A DNA stretch of 54,949 nt, taken from contig NZ_KV795257.1 of NCBI RefSeq assembly GCF_001808955.1, positions 496,003-550,951 on the forward strand. Direction: 5' to 3'. Both the position numbers and the translations under genes were made by a program. This DNA is from Rothia sp. HMSC078H08. GTDB taxonomy: Bacteria; Actinomycetota; Actinomycetes; Actinomycetales; Micrococcaceae. The notes beneath the pieces were generated by a model that worked only from the letters and a program-made list of their open reading frames with translations, was not told the origin of the DNA and ran no database searches. This document shows, in pieces, positions 35,445 to 45,187 of this stretch (its first letter is position 1; the number at the start of each line of letters is the position of its first letter).

Positions 35445-37151
35445 CTAACCGGCGTAACTAATCTCGTGCAGGGTCGTGTCCAGGCGGATCCAGCCGCGCT
35501 CCTCCATCAGGTAGCACGAACCGTCAGAACGGTGAGCAATAATATTCGACGTATTATCCGCCGTCGAAATGGTCATCACACCATCCAGACGGTCCAGCTT
35601 CGTCTCTTCACCGCTGAGGGAAATCACCTCAGACTCACCATTCTTCACGTTCACCACCACGACGCTCTGGTCGCCAGCCCAACGGGCATTACGCGGAGTC
35701 ACAGAAGAGCTCAGACGCACCATCTCCGTCAGACGCAGAGGCTTACCGGCATCATCACGCACAATACCGGAAATAATCACAGCCGACGCACCCTCAGTAG
35801 AGGCCACAATCGCCATGCGGGCACCATCGTGCGAAACGTTCACGCTCGTAAAGCTCAAATTACGCTGCCAGGATAGACCAATATCAACACCGCGCTCACG
35901 CTCGGTTGCATCCTCAGAATCCGGTTTGAAGGCACGAACAATACCCTCACCATCGGCTGCCCACACCCAGCCATACGCATCAAAACTGGGAGCAGTCAGA
36001 GCGGTACTCTGCCACACGCGGCGGGCAGTACCCTGATACACCGTGTACAGGCTCGCGGCATCGTTCGCCAAGCAGGCGTAAACATCCGCCGAATAGCCCA
36101 TCGCCGGGGAACTCAACTGGGTCACACCACGCAGAAGCAATTGTTCACCCGCATTGCTCATATAGTCATCACGCGCCACCATCTGGCCGTTCGAATTAAT
36201 AGCAACCGTGCGGGCAGGAACACCCGGGTTCAGCTTCACCGCAGAAAAGCCGCTCGGCGCGTTCTCAGGAATCAGAGTGCCGTTATAGAAAACCTCAGTC
36301 TTGCCCAGACCCGAGAAGTTCTCCAAGCCGTGCATAATCTGCTCACGCACACGCGCCAAACGGTTATCGTCCAGGTGCTCACCCGAGAGGCGAACCAGCA
36401 CATCCTGGTTATCGCTCATAGTTGCCGTCTCAAGGCTCATCGACTCGTTCAACGCCGAGAACGCGACGTCCTTCAGGTAGGACGCCGGGCCAGCCATCAG
36501 CGTACGCACCAGCAACTCAAAATAGCGATCCGTATGCGGGAACCAACGAATATCCGGCACAGCATAACGGAACGCACGATCGTAGAAGTACAGGCGGCAC
36601 GGGCTAAACACGCGCTCAAACTCGGCACCATCCAGCCACAGACCATCCGGGCAGGAGCTAATACGCCACTGGTTATCTTCCATAACCATGGTGAAATCCT
36701 GAGTCTCAGTCTGAGCCTCCGGGAATGTGCTCGTAATACCTTGACTATTCACAGTCGCCGTCTGCTGGAAACGCACATGATACGTACCCTCGGCAGCTCC
36801 ACTATCGTCACTGCGAGGCTGCACCGTATTACGGTACACGCGAGTCGTACCCATAGGATTCCAACGGCGCGCAAAAGAAGAGCTCAAATACTGGCGCGCC
36901 ACAGCATAATTCTCAATGCTGTCCACACCAGCACGCACGAAGCCCTCAATAATCGCCTCGGGGGTAGCACCCGCCAGCGGTCCCGGCGCACGCGCCGGAG
37001 AAGTGTTAACGCTCTTCACGTCCAGACCGCTGCTGTGCTGAGTCACTCGATCGTTCGAGGGAAGACCCGCGCAAGAGCTCACGAGCGTCGCCAAAGACAC
37101 CGCACCCCAAGACAGCGCGGCGCGTCGAGAAACAATAGCCCTATGAGCCAT
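35445..37151 (-). CDS. lpqB: Lipoprotein LpqB
   Basis: LpqB modulates the MtrAB system in mycobacteria. The 568-residue protein has a signal peptide with a twin-Arg-like start (VSRRAALSWGAVSLATLVSS) and lipobox VSSC at about residue 27. A GerMN-type domain follows (about 165-290, including YFELLVRTLMAGPASYLKDV), then a beta-propeller-like region (VRAFKPDSEDATER, HDGARMAIVAS). It lies 235 bp after mtrB, with its own candidate control region, giving the order mtrA-mtrB-lpqB. Confidence 0.92.
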   Translation of the reverse strand: MAHRAIVSRRAALSWGAVSLATLVSSCAGLPSNDRVTQHSSGLDVKSVNTSPARAPGPLAGATPEAIIEGFVRAGVDSIENYAVARQYLSSSFARRWNPMGTTRVYRNTVQPRSDDSGAAEGTYHVRFQQTATVNSQGITSTFPEAQTETQDFTMVMEDNQWRISSCPDGLWLDGAEFERVFSPCRLYFYDRAFRYAVPDIRWFPHTDRYFELLVRTLMAGPASYLKDVAFSALNESMSLETATMSDNQDVLVRLSGEHLDDNRLARVREQIMHGLENFSGLGKTEVFYNGTLIPENAPSGFSAVKLNPGVPARTVAINSNGQMVARDDYMSNAGEQLLLRGVTQLSSPAMGYSADVYACLANDAASLYTVYQGTARRVWQSTALTAPSFDAYGWVWAADGEGIVRAFKPDSEDATERERGVDIGLSWQRNLSFTSVNVSHDGARMAIVASTEGASAVIISGIVRDDAGKPLRLTEMVRLSSSVTPRNARWAGDQSVVVVNVKNGESEVISLSGEETKLDRLDGVMTISTADNTSNIIAHRSDGSCYLMEERGWIRLDTTLHEISYAG

Positions 37152-37215
37152 GGAGGTCTTAACCTTCCTCTACGAACAAAGACAAACAATCACCAACTAC
37201 CGTTGCAGGCCACCG

Positions 37216-37266
37216 CAACACGGTGAAAAGATAACCACGGCGAAATAGCAACACCGTGAAAACATA
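37216..37266. repeat. Paired 18-bp direct repeat before lpqB
   Basis: CAACACGGTGAAAAGATA (37216-37233) recurs as CAACACCGTGAAAACATA (37249-37266), 16 of 18 identical and 33 bp apart, about three helical turns. Same-face spacing suggests paired binding sites controlling lpqB. Confidence 0.6.
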
Positions 37267-37386
37267 TCTGCATTGATTGTACTGGGTGAACAGTGCAAAT
37301 ACGCAAGGATAAGCGTAAATACAGCCGAGCAACACCAACGCACCGATATATGACAGAAGCCTAAAGCCTCTCCCCGTTTGAACCCC

Positions 37387-39141
37387 TTAGAGCTCGCCCT
37401 CAAGGTTCGCACGAGGAGCAATATTGGGCAGCGTATCCTTCGCGGTCGCCGAACGATGCGCACTCACCTCAGGCTCACCCGTCACCAAAACCGGCGACTC
37501 GCCCAAAGGCGCACCGTGAATCAGCGGCAGGTTCATCGTGAAGCAGGCACCGCGGCCCTTCTCGCCCCACGCCTCAATCGTGCCGCCGTGCAGACGCACA
37601 TCCTCAGCAGCAATCGACAGACCCAGACCCGTACCGCCCAGGGTGCGCTTACGGGAAGTATCAGCACGCCAGAAACGGTTGAACACCTGAACAGCCTCAT
37701 CCTCAGACAGACCGATACCGTGGTCACGCACCGCAACACCCAGGTTCGTGGCATTCGCACCCACGTACACGTCAATCGGGCGGGACTCGCCGTGCTCAAT
37801 CGCGTTGTACAGCAGGTTACGGAGCACACGCTCAATACGCACGCGGTCCATATCAACCATGATGCTCTCATGGCTCGTATGCACGTTCAGCTTAGTATTC
37901 GTGCGCTCCAGGTGCGGCAGAGCCTCCTGCAAAATATTCGACAGCACACGCATGAAGTCTTCAGTGTCGATGGTCAGCATTGCGCTACCTGCATCGAAAC
38001 GAGAAATCTCCAGCAGGTCAGAAAGCATCGACTGGAAACGATCCACCTGATCGTGCAGAAGCTCCACGGTGCGGCTCTGCGTGCGCTCCATCTCGTCACG
38101 CGTATCGTACAGAAGTTCCGTACCCAAACGCACCGTCGACAGCGGAGTACGCAACTCATGCGACACGTCAGACACAAAGCGCTGCTGCAGAGTCGACAGG
38201 CGCTCCAGCTGAACAATTTTCTCCTGCAGCGAGTCAGCCATCAGGTTGAAGGAATAGCCCAGACGCGCCGCCTGATGCTCACCGTGTACAGACACGCGCT
38301 GATCCAGATCGCCAGCAGCCAGCTTCTCCGCCGTAATAGCGGTCTGCGTAATCGGGCGGACCACAAAACGAGTCACAATCCACACCACAGAAAGCACCAC
38401 AGTAAGCAGTGCGCAGAAACCGCCAAAAAGAACAAAGTTAATATGCGCAATCGTGGCGGAAGAATCCGTCATATCGTACACAAGGAACAAACCGTAATTA
38501 GGGTTCTGTGCAATAGAAATATGTGTACCAACAATAAGCACCGGATAGGTACGCTCACGATTATTTTCGACAGTAGTCACCGTAGACGTCTGCCAGAAAA
38601 TACCATCTTTATCGCGAACAGTTTGTTTGAAATCATTCGGAATACTCGAAGAATTCAAAGAATTATTACTGCTCTGCTCAGGAATAAAACCCTGCTTACC
38701 TTGACCTTCCAAAGGCACAAGAATCCAATTGCGCTTACCCGAGCTACCCGCATCCAGCACGGTCAGGGTACGGCTCACATTACGGCGAATTTCGCTGTCA
38801 CTACGGGCCTCAGAGGAGTCCAGCACGCTCTGAACGTTGCGGAAACCACTCTCCGATTCCGCCAGCGCCTGAGACTTCTGATTCTCAAAAAGACTCGACG
38901 CAATCTGGCTTGACAAGGACCAACCCACCATCAAGAAGCTCAGGAACATCATGATGCCCGCGGTTCCCAGAGCACGGAACTGCAGAGATTCCTTCCACAG
39001 ACGCTGAGCGCGCTGCATCAGGCTCCTACTACTCTGCTTTTTCGCTTTACGCGGCTTGGAAGTGCGGGTACGCGAAGAGGCGGAGGCTACCGCCTCCGCC
39101 GTCAAAGCGCCGTGCTCATGGCTCGACTTCGCAACAGACAA
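37387..39141 (-). CDS. mtrB: Sensor histidine kinase MtrB
   Basis: The 584-residue kinase of the MtrAB two-component system, which links cell division and wall turnover. A basic N-terminus of about 50 residues precedes the first helix (GTAGIMMFLSFLMVGWSL), an outer sensor domain, a second helix near 240-262 and a HAMP (VVRPITQTAITAEKLAAGDL). The phospho-acceptor is in FVSDVSHELRTPLSTVRLG; the HATPase has NAIEHGESRP, VRDHGIGLSEDEA and GGTGLGLSIAAEDV. The TTG start has AAGGGA about 10 nt upstream. It starts 34 bp after mtrA. Confidence 0.95.
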   Translation of the reverse strand: MSVAKSSHEHGALTAEAVASASSRTRTSKPRKAKKQSSRSLMQRAQRLWKESLQFRALGTAGIMMFLSFLMVGWSLSSQIASSLFENQKSQALAESESGFRNVQSVLDSSEARSDSEIRRNVSRTLTVLDAGSSGKRNWILVPLEGQGKQGFIPEQSSNNSLNSSSIPNDFKQTVRDKDGIFWQTSTVTTVENNRERTYPVLIVGTHISIAQNPNYGLFLVYDMTDSSATIAHINFVLFGGFCALLTVVLSVVWIVTRFVVRPITQTAITAEKLAAGDLDQRVSVHGEHQAARLGYSFNLMADSLQEKIVQLERLSTLQQRFVSDVSHELRTPLSTVRLGTELLYDTRDEMERTQSRTVELLHDQVDRFQSMLSDLLEISRFDAGSAMLTIDTEDFMRVLSNILQEALPHLERTNTKLNVHTSHESIMVDMDRVRIERVLRNLLYNAIEHGESRPIDVYVGANATNLGVAVRDHGIGLSEDEAVQVFNRFWRADTSRKRTLGGTGLGLSIAAEDVRLHGGTIEAWGEKGRGACFTMNLPLIHGAPLGESPVLVTGEPEVSAHRSATAKDTLPNIAPRANLEGEL

Positions 39142-39175
39142 TCAGGTTATCCCTTCGCCTATGAATAGGTTCCGA

Positions 39176-39877
39176 TTAGCTACCGGAAGATCCCACCAGC
39201 TCGGTCGGAATCTTATAGCCAACGCCACGAACCGTCTGAATAAAACGATCCGCACCCAGCTCATCAAACTTAGCGCGCAAACGCTGGACGTGCACGTTTA
39301 CCAGCGAATCGCTCACATCAGTGTAACCCCAGACCATATCCAGCAGTTCCTGACGGCTCAACGCCTGACCCGGGTGGCGCACCAGCGCAGCCAGCAGGTC
39401 AAACTCCAGAGGAGTCATCGGAACCTCAGTGCTGTGGTACTTGACGGTACGACCGTCCATATCCATGACAATATCGCCAATGGACACCACCAGCTGGCGG
39501 CTCTCGCGCGGACGCAAACGAGTACGAATACGCGCCAACAATTCAGCGTGCTTAAAAGGCTTCGCAATGTAATCATCAGCACCAGCCTCAAGACCCTTAA
39601 CAACATCTTCAGTGTCGCTTTTAGCGGTCAACATAATAATCGGCACATTAGAAGAGCGGCGAATTTGCTGGCACACTTCAATACCGTTCATGCCAGGAAG
39701 CATCAAATCCAAAAGCACCAAATCGGGAGTGGAACGCATAAAAGTTTCAAAAGCGCGTGCACCATTTTCACAGAAAACAGCGTTAAAGCCCTCTTGCGCG
39801 AGCACGAGGCCAATCATTTCCGCCAGAGCATCATCGTCATCAACCACCAAAATGGTGTGTGCGTCGCTTGCGCTCAC
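39176..39877 (-). CDS. mtrA: Response regulator MtrA
   Basis: The 233-residue OmpR-family regulator has the receiver acidic cluster VVDDDDALAEM, the phospho-acceptor Asp in DLVLLDLMLPGMNG (about residue 56), the Thr/Lys switch residues (IIMLTAKS, YIAKPF), and a winged helix (about 135-228) with TPLEFDLLAALVRHPGQALS and DSLVNVHVQRLRAK. GTG 39877 has GGGAGG 5 nt upstream. It is the first gene of mtrA-mtrB-lpqB. Confidence 0.97.
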   Translation of the reverse strand: MSASDAHTILVVDDDDALAEMIGLVLAQEGFNAVFCENGARAFETFMRSTPDLVLLDLMLPGMNGIEVCQQIRRSSNVPIIMLTAKSDTEDVVKGLEAGADDYIAKPFKHAELLARIRTRLRPRESRQLVVSIGDIVMDMDGRTVKYHSTEVPMTPLEFDLLAALVRHPGQALSRQELLDMVWGYTDVSDSLVNVHVQRLRAKFDELGADRFIQTVRGVGYKIPTELVGSSGS

Positions 39878-39932
39878 AGTACCTCCCTAAAGAATTGTCG
39901 TAAATACTTACATAAAAAAGCTGATTCTCTAA

Positions 39933-41237
39933 TCATACCGCGCACTCAGCCAATGCACGGGCACACTCTGTCACCCGAGCCAGCGAAGCCGTGGCATCCA
40001 GCATACTTACCGCGGCTGAAGTCATCCCAGCAGGCACGGAACCGCTCTGAATACGCTCATCAGGCATCAAACCCACCGCGCTCAACTGGGTCGGCTCAAG
40101 ACCAACCTCGCGCCACAGGCTGTACAGGCGGCGCACCTGATCAGGAACCCGCGCAGAGGTCACCACCGGCAGCCACAGCTGAGCCTGAGCCTCCAAAAGT
40201 TGCGCCACAGGTTCCCAGGAACGAGGGTCGCTCAGCGGCGGAACCTGCAGCGTGCCCGGCCCCTTGAGGCGGGCACGATCAGGATGCAACAGCAAAGCGC
40301 AAGGAGCGCCGCCCTCAACACGCATCGCCTTCACAAGAGCCAACGCGTCAAGGGTGGGGCGGGACTGGCTCAGCAGCTTCAGCTCCTGCACAGGCTTGAG
40401 CGCGGTGCCATCCACATCCAGGATGAGCTGCAGATTCAGCTCGGCGAAACGCTCCGAGATACGGCGGTACACCTGCTGATAGTAGTGAGGTTGCAAAGCC
40501 GGCAGGGAGCGGAAACCACTCACCGTAGGGATGGCCCCCTCCATCAGACGCTGAAATTCGGATTCATCCAGCTGCACGGCAATCAGCGCCCGCGGAGCTT
40601 GCAGAGCCTCGCGCAGAGAACCCATCCAGCGTTCCAGGCCTTCCAGGAACGACTCCAGCAGGTCACGGCTCGCCCCTGCATCACTAATGGCACGCTCGCC
40701 GCCGGGCAAATAGATACTGGCGGCAAGAGTCAGCGGACCGGCCAGCTGAATCTTATACGCCGGGGCGGTATCCTGCCCTGAACCGAAACGTTTCTTCTGC
40801 GAGCCCACGCGGTCAGCGAGAAGATTGATATCGGAGAGCAGACGGTCCTGCGCCAGGGCAGACTCGCGCGCTCCCCTGCCGCCGCTATGCACCATGCGCC
40901 ACCCAAACGAGGCACCGTCAAAGGCAAGTCCCTCGCACACCGCCAGGGTGCGTGCCAGCGGGGTACTCCGCCAGCCCAGCGCAGGCAGATGCGGCAGGAA
41001 CGGCAAGTGCGGGGAACCCAGCTCGCCCTCCACACGGGACATCGCCTCAGCCAGGTCATCGCCGGGAAAATCGCCCAGACCGCTAGCACGTACCAGCGGA
41101 CGCTCCGTAGCGAGCGCGGCGAGGTCCTGTTCGGTCAGTTCGTCCCCTTCGGGGGCACGGTACTCACCGGGCAGTAGCAGGCGCTCCGGCACCGGCTCGG
41201 TGCGGGCATTCTGGCGGGAGGAAGATTGAGGGGGCAT
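39933..41237 (-). CDS. MetE-like protein (Rv3015c type), zinc ligands not evident
   Basis: The 434-residue protein resembles the C-terminal half of cobalamin-independent methionine synthase, as in the Rv3015c family encoded near mnmA and iscS. Recognisable parts are TERPLVRASGLGDFPGDDL, SPHLPFLPHLPALGWRSTPL, YKIQLAGPLTLAASIYLPGG and LIAVQLDESEFQRL. The zinc-binding His-x-Cys and the final NPDCGLK-type cysteine of active MetE are not evident; the C-terminus has only TECARALAEC. A catalytic methionine synthase is therefore doubtful. It lies downstream of the chorismate mutase gene on the same strand. Family assignment is moderate. Confidence 0.7.
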   Translation of the reverse strand: MPPQSSSRQNARTEPVPERLLLPGEYRAPEGDELTEQDLAALATERPLVRASGLGDFPGDDLAEAMSRVEGELGSPHLPFLPHLPALGWRSTPLARTLAVCEGLAFDGASFGWRMVHSGGRGARESALAQDRLLSDINLLADRVGSQKKRFGSGQDTAPAYKIQLAGPLTLAASIYLPGGERAISDAGASRDLLESFLEGLERWMGSLREALQAPRALIAVQLDESEFQRLMEGAIPTVSGFRSLPALQPHYYQQVYRRISERFAELNLQLILDVDGTALKPVQELKLLSQSRPTLDALALVKAMRVEGGAPCALLLHPDRARLKGPGTLQVPPLSDPRSWEPVAQLLEAQAQLWLPVVTSARVPDQVRRLYSLWREVGLEPTQLSAVGLMPDERIQSGSVPAGMTSAAVSMLDATASLARVTECARALAECAV

Positions 41238-41387
41238 AAACGAGTGAGGTTAAGACAGGTTAGGGAAAAGTGCGGGCGGGTCGATGCTCTGCCGCTGGAC
41301 GCTCAGCACGATGGATGCTCAGCAGGGATGAGAGCGGGGCTTTTCGGAGAGGCTGAGATCTCGAAGAGGGTGAAATCTTAGAAAGTC

Positions 41388-41777
41388 TTAGCTTTCAGAC
41401 TTTTCAGTCTCTTCGTCCTGGTCAGCGTGCTCGTTCGCGATGCGCACGTGGTGGCGAATCACCTCAGAGATGATGAAGTTCAGGAACTTCTCCGCGAATT
41501 CCGGGTCCAGGCTGGATTCCTTCGCCATGGCACGCAGGCGAGCAATCTGCGCCTCTTCACGACCGGGGTCGCCAGCGGGCAGGTTGTGCTTAGCCTTCAG
41601 GACGCCCACGCGCTTGGTTGCCTGAAAACGCTCCGCGAGGATGTGCACCAACGCTGCATCGAAGTTGTCGATGGAGCGGCGCATGGCGAAGAGCTCCTCG
41701 TAAACCTCCGGCGCGACTTCATCGCCCATGGAGGTGGCGTGGGGGTCAAATTCGCAGGAAGTGTGTTCGGCAGTCAT
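41388..41777 (-). CDS. Chorismate mutase, AroQ type
   Basis: Chorismate mutase makes prephenate for Phe and Tyr synthesis. The 129-residue helical protein carries LFAMRRSIDNFDAALVHILA, ERFQATKRVGVLKAKHNLP and DPGREEAQIARLRAMAKES, with the active-site Arg, Lys and Glu of the AroQ fold, and ends in an acidic tail. ATG 41777 has GGAGAG upstream; the frame opens earlier at 41840 without support. It follows mnmA by about 100 bp on the same strand. Confidence 0.92.
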   Translation of the reverse strand: MTAEHTSCEFDPHATSMGDEVAPEVYEELFAMRRSIDNFDAALVHILAERFQATKRVGVLKAKHNLPAGDPGREEAQIARLRAMAKESSLDPEFAEKFLNFIISEVIRHHVRIANEHADQDEETEKSES

Positions 41778-41878
41778 CGGTCTCTCCTCAGTCCGGTTGT
41801 GGTCTTCTGTGCGTTGCGCTCGAGCAGGCTGTTGCGGCAACAGCTGCGAATAGCGGGGTACGCGGCTATTCTGTGCGG

Positions 41879-43102
41879 CTAGTCGGCGCTGGTGGAGGCG
41901 CCAGCAGACAGGGTTTCCTGAATGTCTTCGCGGTCCAGCGAGTAGGCGCGGGCGATCGTGGACTGACCCAGTACGCGGGTGCCCTGGTAGAGCACCATGG
42001 TCTGTCCCGGTGCCACGCCGGAGAGCGGATCCAGGAGGCGCACTACGGTTTCCAGACGCAGTGCGCCTTCTTCTTCAGCTTCGGGGTCGGGTGCCCAGGT
42101 CATGTACGCCTTGGCGCGGACCGGGTCGGCGTGCGCGCGCACCTGTGCGGTCACCTCGAACTCTTCGCTGCGGGCGCCCAGCTGTGCGGGCTGTTCCAGG
42201 AAGCGTGCCGCCTGTTCTACGGGTACGCCCGCCCAGGTGGCGCGGATACCGCGGATTTCGTGCACGGCAAGCAGCTCGCGGGAGCCGACGATAACTTCGT
42301 TTTCCTTGGGGCGCACCTCCAGCACGAAGCGGGGCTTGCCGTCGGCGGCGGGGCGGCCCAGTGCCAGGCCCTTGCGCTGGCCTACGGTGTATGCCTGCGC
42401 GCCGGGGTGCTCGCCGAGCACCTCGCCGTGGGTGTCTTTGATGAGGCCGGGGCGCATTGTGATGTGGTCGCCCAGCCAGGCGCGGGTATCGCCTTCGGGA
42501 ATGAAGCAGATGTCGTAGGAGTCGGGCTTCTTCGCCACGGAGAAGCCGCGCTCTGCCGCCTCCGCACGTACCTGCGCCTTGGAGGGGGTGTCCGCCAGGG
42601 GGAACCAGGCGTGCTTGAGCTGTTCGTGGGTGAGCACACCGAGCACGTAGGACTGGTCCTTGGCCCAGTCGGCGGCGCGGTGCAGTTCGCGGTTGCCGTC
42701 TTCGGTGGTGATGACGCGGGCGTAGTGGCCGGTCACCACGGCGTCGAAGCCGAGTGCGAGGGCGCGTTCGAGGAGCGCGGCGAACTTGATCTTTTCGTTG
42801 CAGCGCATGCAGGGGTTGGGGGTTCGTCCGGCTTCGTATTCGGAGATGAAGTCGTCGACGACGTCTTCCTTGAAGCGTTCGGAGAAGTCCCAGACGAAGA
42901 AGGGGATGCCCAGCTGGGAGCAGACGCGGCGGGCGTCCATGGAGTCTTCGAGGGTGCAGCAGCCGCGGGAGCCGGTGCGCAGGGTGCCGGGCATGCGGGA
43001 TAGTGCGAGGTGAACGCCGACTACTTCGTGTCCTGCTTCTACGGCGCGGGCTGCGGCGACTGCGGAGTCAACGCCGCCACTCATAGCTGCAAGAATTTTC
43101 AC
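41879..43102 (-). CDS. mnmA: tRNA-specific 2-thiouridylase MnmA
   Basis: MnmA thiolates U34 of Lys, Glu and Gln tRNAs with sulfur from IscS. The 407-residue protein opens with the PP-loop ATP site [14 protein letters not shown], has the catalytic first cysteine in [12 protein letters not shown] and the second in [11 protein letters not shown], and ends with a beta-barrel region. The GTG start at 43102 has GAAGGA upstream. It lies 190 bp after iscS, its sulfur donor, as in other actinobacteria. Confidence 0.96.
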   Translation of the reverse strand: MKILAAMSGGVDSAVAAARAVEAGHEVVGVHLALSRMPGTLRTGSRGCCTLEDSMDARRVCSQLGIPFFVWDFSERFKEDVVDDFISEYEAGRTPNPCMRCNEKIKFAALLERALALGFDAVVTGHYARVITTEDGNRELHRAADWAKDQSYVLGVLTHEQLKHAWFPLADTPSKAQVRAEAAERGFSVAKKPDSYDICFIPEGDTRAWLGDHITMRPGLIKDTHGEVLGEHPGAQAYTVGQRKGLALGRPAADGKPRFVLEVRPKENEVIVGSRELLAVHEIRGIRATWAGVPVEQAARFLEQPAQLGARSEEFEVTAQVRAHADPVRAKAYMTWAPDPEAEEEGALRLETVVRLLDPLSGVAPGQTMVLYQGTRVLGQSTIARAYSLDREDIQETLSAGASTSAD

Positions 43103-43229
43103 TGCCTATCCTTCTGTTGTGTTGAGCCTTTAGAAAGGTACGCCTTATTTGTGTGGGCGGACTTTTCGTTACTGTAGCTACCCATTGTACGCAGGGGCTC
43201 GGCGGGATATTGGGCAGTGCACCCTCAGC

Positions 43230-43268
43230 CCGCCCTCAGCGAACGCTGATATTGCAAGCTGAGGGCGG
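43230..43268 (-). terminator. Hairpin after iscS
   Basis: CCGCCCTCAGC and GCTGAGGGCGG pair across 17 nt. No T-tract follows, so it may be an mRNA stability or attenuation hairpin rather than a full terminator. Confidence 0.5.
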
Positions 43269-43290
43269 TTCGGTACCTTTTTTCTGTCTT

Positions 43291-44538
43291 TTAGTACCAG
43301 CGGGAGGCGTCCGGCAGCTGCGAGGACAGCCCCGCCTTTGCTGCCTGTTCGTAGGCAGCGGGTAGTGCCGCGATGAGGCGCGCAATATCGGCTCCGGTGG
43401 TCGAGTGACCGAGGGTGAAGCGCTGGGCGCTGCGGGCGGTGTCTTCGTCCATTCCCATTGCCATGAGCACGTGGGAGGGGCGGGTCACCCCGGCGTTGCA
43501 GGCGGAGCCGGTGGAGCTGCTGATGCCCTGCATGTCCAGCAGGAAGAGCAGGGTGTCACCTTCTGCGTTTTCGAAGGTGAAGTGGGCGTTGCCGGGCAGT
43601 CGCTTCTGGCCGGGGTATTCTTCGGTGAGCGGGTTTTCGCCGCTCAGGTGCGCCTGAGGGATGAGCGCGCTAATTGCCGCAACGAGTTCGTTGCGTAGCG
43701 CGGCGATGCGGGCGGATTCTTTGTCGAGGTGCTGTACCGAGTGCACGGCGGCCTCTGCGAAACCTGCGATGGCGGGTGCGTCGATGGTGCCGGAGCGTAC
43801 GGAGCGTTCCTGGCCGCCTCCGTGGAGGACGGGGGTCATCTGCACGGCACGGGTTGCAACCAGCGCGCCGATGCCCATGGGACCACCGATTTTGTGGCCG
43901 GAGATTGCGAGGGTCGCTACCCCGCTGGCGTGGAAGTCAATGGGGATTGCGCCGAATGCCTGCACCGCGTCCGAGTGCACGGGAATACCGTATTCGGCGG
44001 CGATAGCGGCGATCTCGGGGATGGGCTGTACGGTACCGACCTCATTGTTCGCCCACATGACGGTCACGAGCGCGACGTCTTCGGGGTTCTTTTCGATGAG
44101 TTCGCGGACGGTTTGCGGGTTGACGCTACCGTGCTCGTCTACGGGGATCCATTCGAGCTGCGCGCCTTCTGCCTTTTCGAGCCATTCGCAGGTTTCTTCC
44201 ACGGCGTGGTGTTCAATGGAGGAGACGAGAATTCGGGTGCGCTGCGGGTTTTCTTCGCGGCGTTTCCAGTAGATGCCCTTGACGGCGAGGTTGTCTGCTT
44301 CGGTGCCGCCGGAGGTGAAAATAATTTCGGCGGGGTCGGCTCCGACGGCGCGGGCGATGCGTTCGCGGGCGTACTCGACGGTGGCGCGGGCATCACGTCC
44401 GGTAGCGTGCAGGGAGGAGGGGTTGCCGCCGTTGCGCATCTGTTCGACCATGGCGTCGATGGCTGCGGGCAGTACGTCGGTGGTGGCGGCGTGGTCAAGG
44501 TAGACGCGGCCGTTCTGACGGTTGGTTTCTGCGCTCAT
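43291..44538 (-). CDS. iscS: Cysteine desulfurase IscS/NifS
   Basis: A PLP enzyme that releases sulfur from cysteine for tRNA thiolation and Fe-S clusters. The 415-residue protein has the N-terminal YLDHAATTDVLPAAIDAM, the SSIEHHAVEETCEWL region, the PLP lysine in LAISGHKIGGPMG, and the catalytic cysteine in SSTGSACNAGVTRPSHVL. ATG 44538 has GGAGG upstream. Downstream mnmA uses its sulfur. It is divergent from trmL, so several tRNA-modification genes meet here. Confidence 0.95.
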   Translation of the reverse strand: MSAETNRQNGRVYLDHAATTDVLPAAIDAMVEQMRNGGNPSSLHATGRDARATVEYARERIARAVGADPAEIIFTSGGTEADNLAVKGIYWKRREENPQRTRILVSSIEHHAVEETCEWLEKAEGAQLEWIPVDEHGSVNPQTVRELIEKNPEDVALVTVMWANNEVGTVQPIPEIAAIAAEYGIPVHSDAVQAFGAIPIDFHASGVATLAISGHKIGGPMGIGALVATRAVQMTPVLHGGGQERSVRSGTIDAPAIAGFAEAAVHSVQHLDKESARIAALRNELVAAISALIPQAHLSGENPLTEEYPGQKRLPGNAHFTFENAEGDTLLFLLDMQGISSSTGSACNAGVTRPSHVLMAMGMDEDTARSAQRFTLGHSTTGADIARLIAALPAAYEQAAKAGLSSQLPDASRWY

Positions 44539-44718
44539 GGTTCCTCCTGCTGGGTTGTTCGGCGGTTTTTCGCCTCGCTTATTTTATCGCGCTCTATCCG
44601 CGCTCTTCTAGGTGTGTTCACCTGCGGCTGGGTCGGCGAGCGCTACTGCCCCGGGACGCTCAATGCTGGTCGGGGGCTGTTCCGGGCTGGTCGGGGGCTG
44701 CGCGGTACACTTAGGAAC

Positions 44719-45186
44719 GTGTTCAAGATTCTTTTCTATACCCCTGAGATTCCGGGCAATACCGGCAATGCTATCCGTTTGGCGGCGATTACTGGCGCTG
44801 AGCTGCACCTGGTGAAGCCGCTGGGCTTTAACTTTGATGATGCGCATCTGCGCCGTGCGGGTCTGGACTACCACGACCTGGCGGTGGTGACGGTGCACGA
44901 GACCCTCGAGGATGCGTGGGAGGCTCTGGCTCCGGAGCGTGTTTTTGCGTTCACGACGACTGCTTCGACGTCGTATGCGGATATTGAGTACCGTCCCGGT
45001 GACGTGTTCATGTTTGGTCCGGAGTCGGTGGGGCTGCCTGCTGAGGTTCAGCAGGACCCGCACGTGACTAAGCGGGTGAAGATTCCGATGAAGCCGGGTC
45101 GCCGTTCGCTGAACCTGGCTAATTCTGCGTCCATTGCGATTTTTGAGGCGTGGCGTCAGAACGGTTTTGAGGGAGGCGCTATCTAG
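44719..45186 (+). CDS. trmL: tRNA (cytidine/uridine-2'-O-)-methyltransferase TrmL
   Basis: TrmL methylates the 2'-O of nucleotide 34 in Leu tRNAs. The 155-residue SPOUT protein shows FYTPEIPGNTGNAIRLAA at its start, the knot residues FMFGPESVGLP, and IPMKPGRRSLNLANSASIAI at the C-terminus, the SAM site. The GTG start at 44719 has TTAGGAA just upstream. It is 1 bp from the glycosylase-like gene, so the two form an operon. Confidence 0.93.
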   Translation: MFKILFYTPEIPGNTGNAIRLAAITGAELHLVKPLGFNFDDAHLRRAGLDYHDLAVVTVHETLEDAWEALAPERVFAFTTTASTSYADIEYRPGDVFMFGPESVGLPAEVQQDPHVTKRVKIPMKPGRRSLNLANSASIAIFEAWRQNGFEGGAI

Positions 45187-45187
45187 C

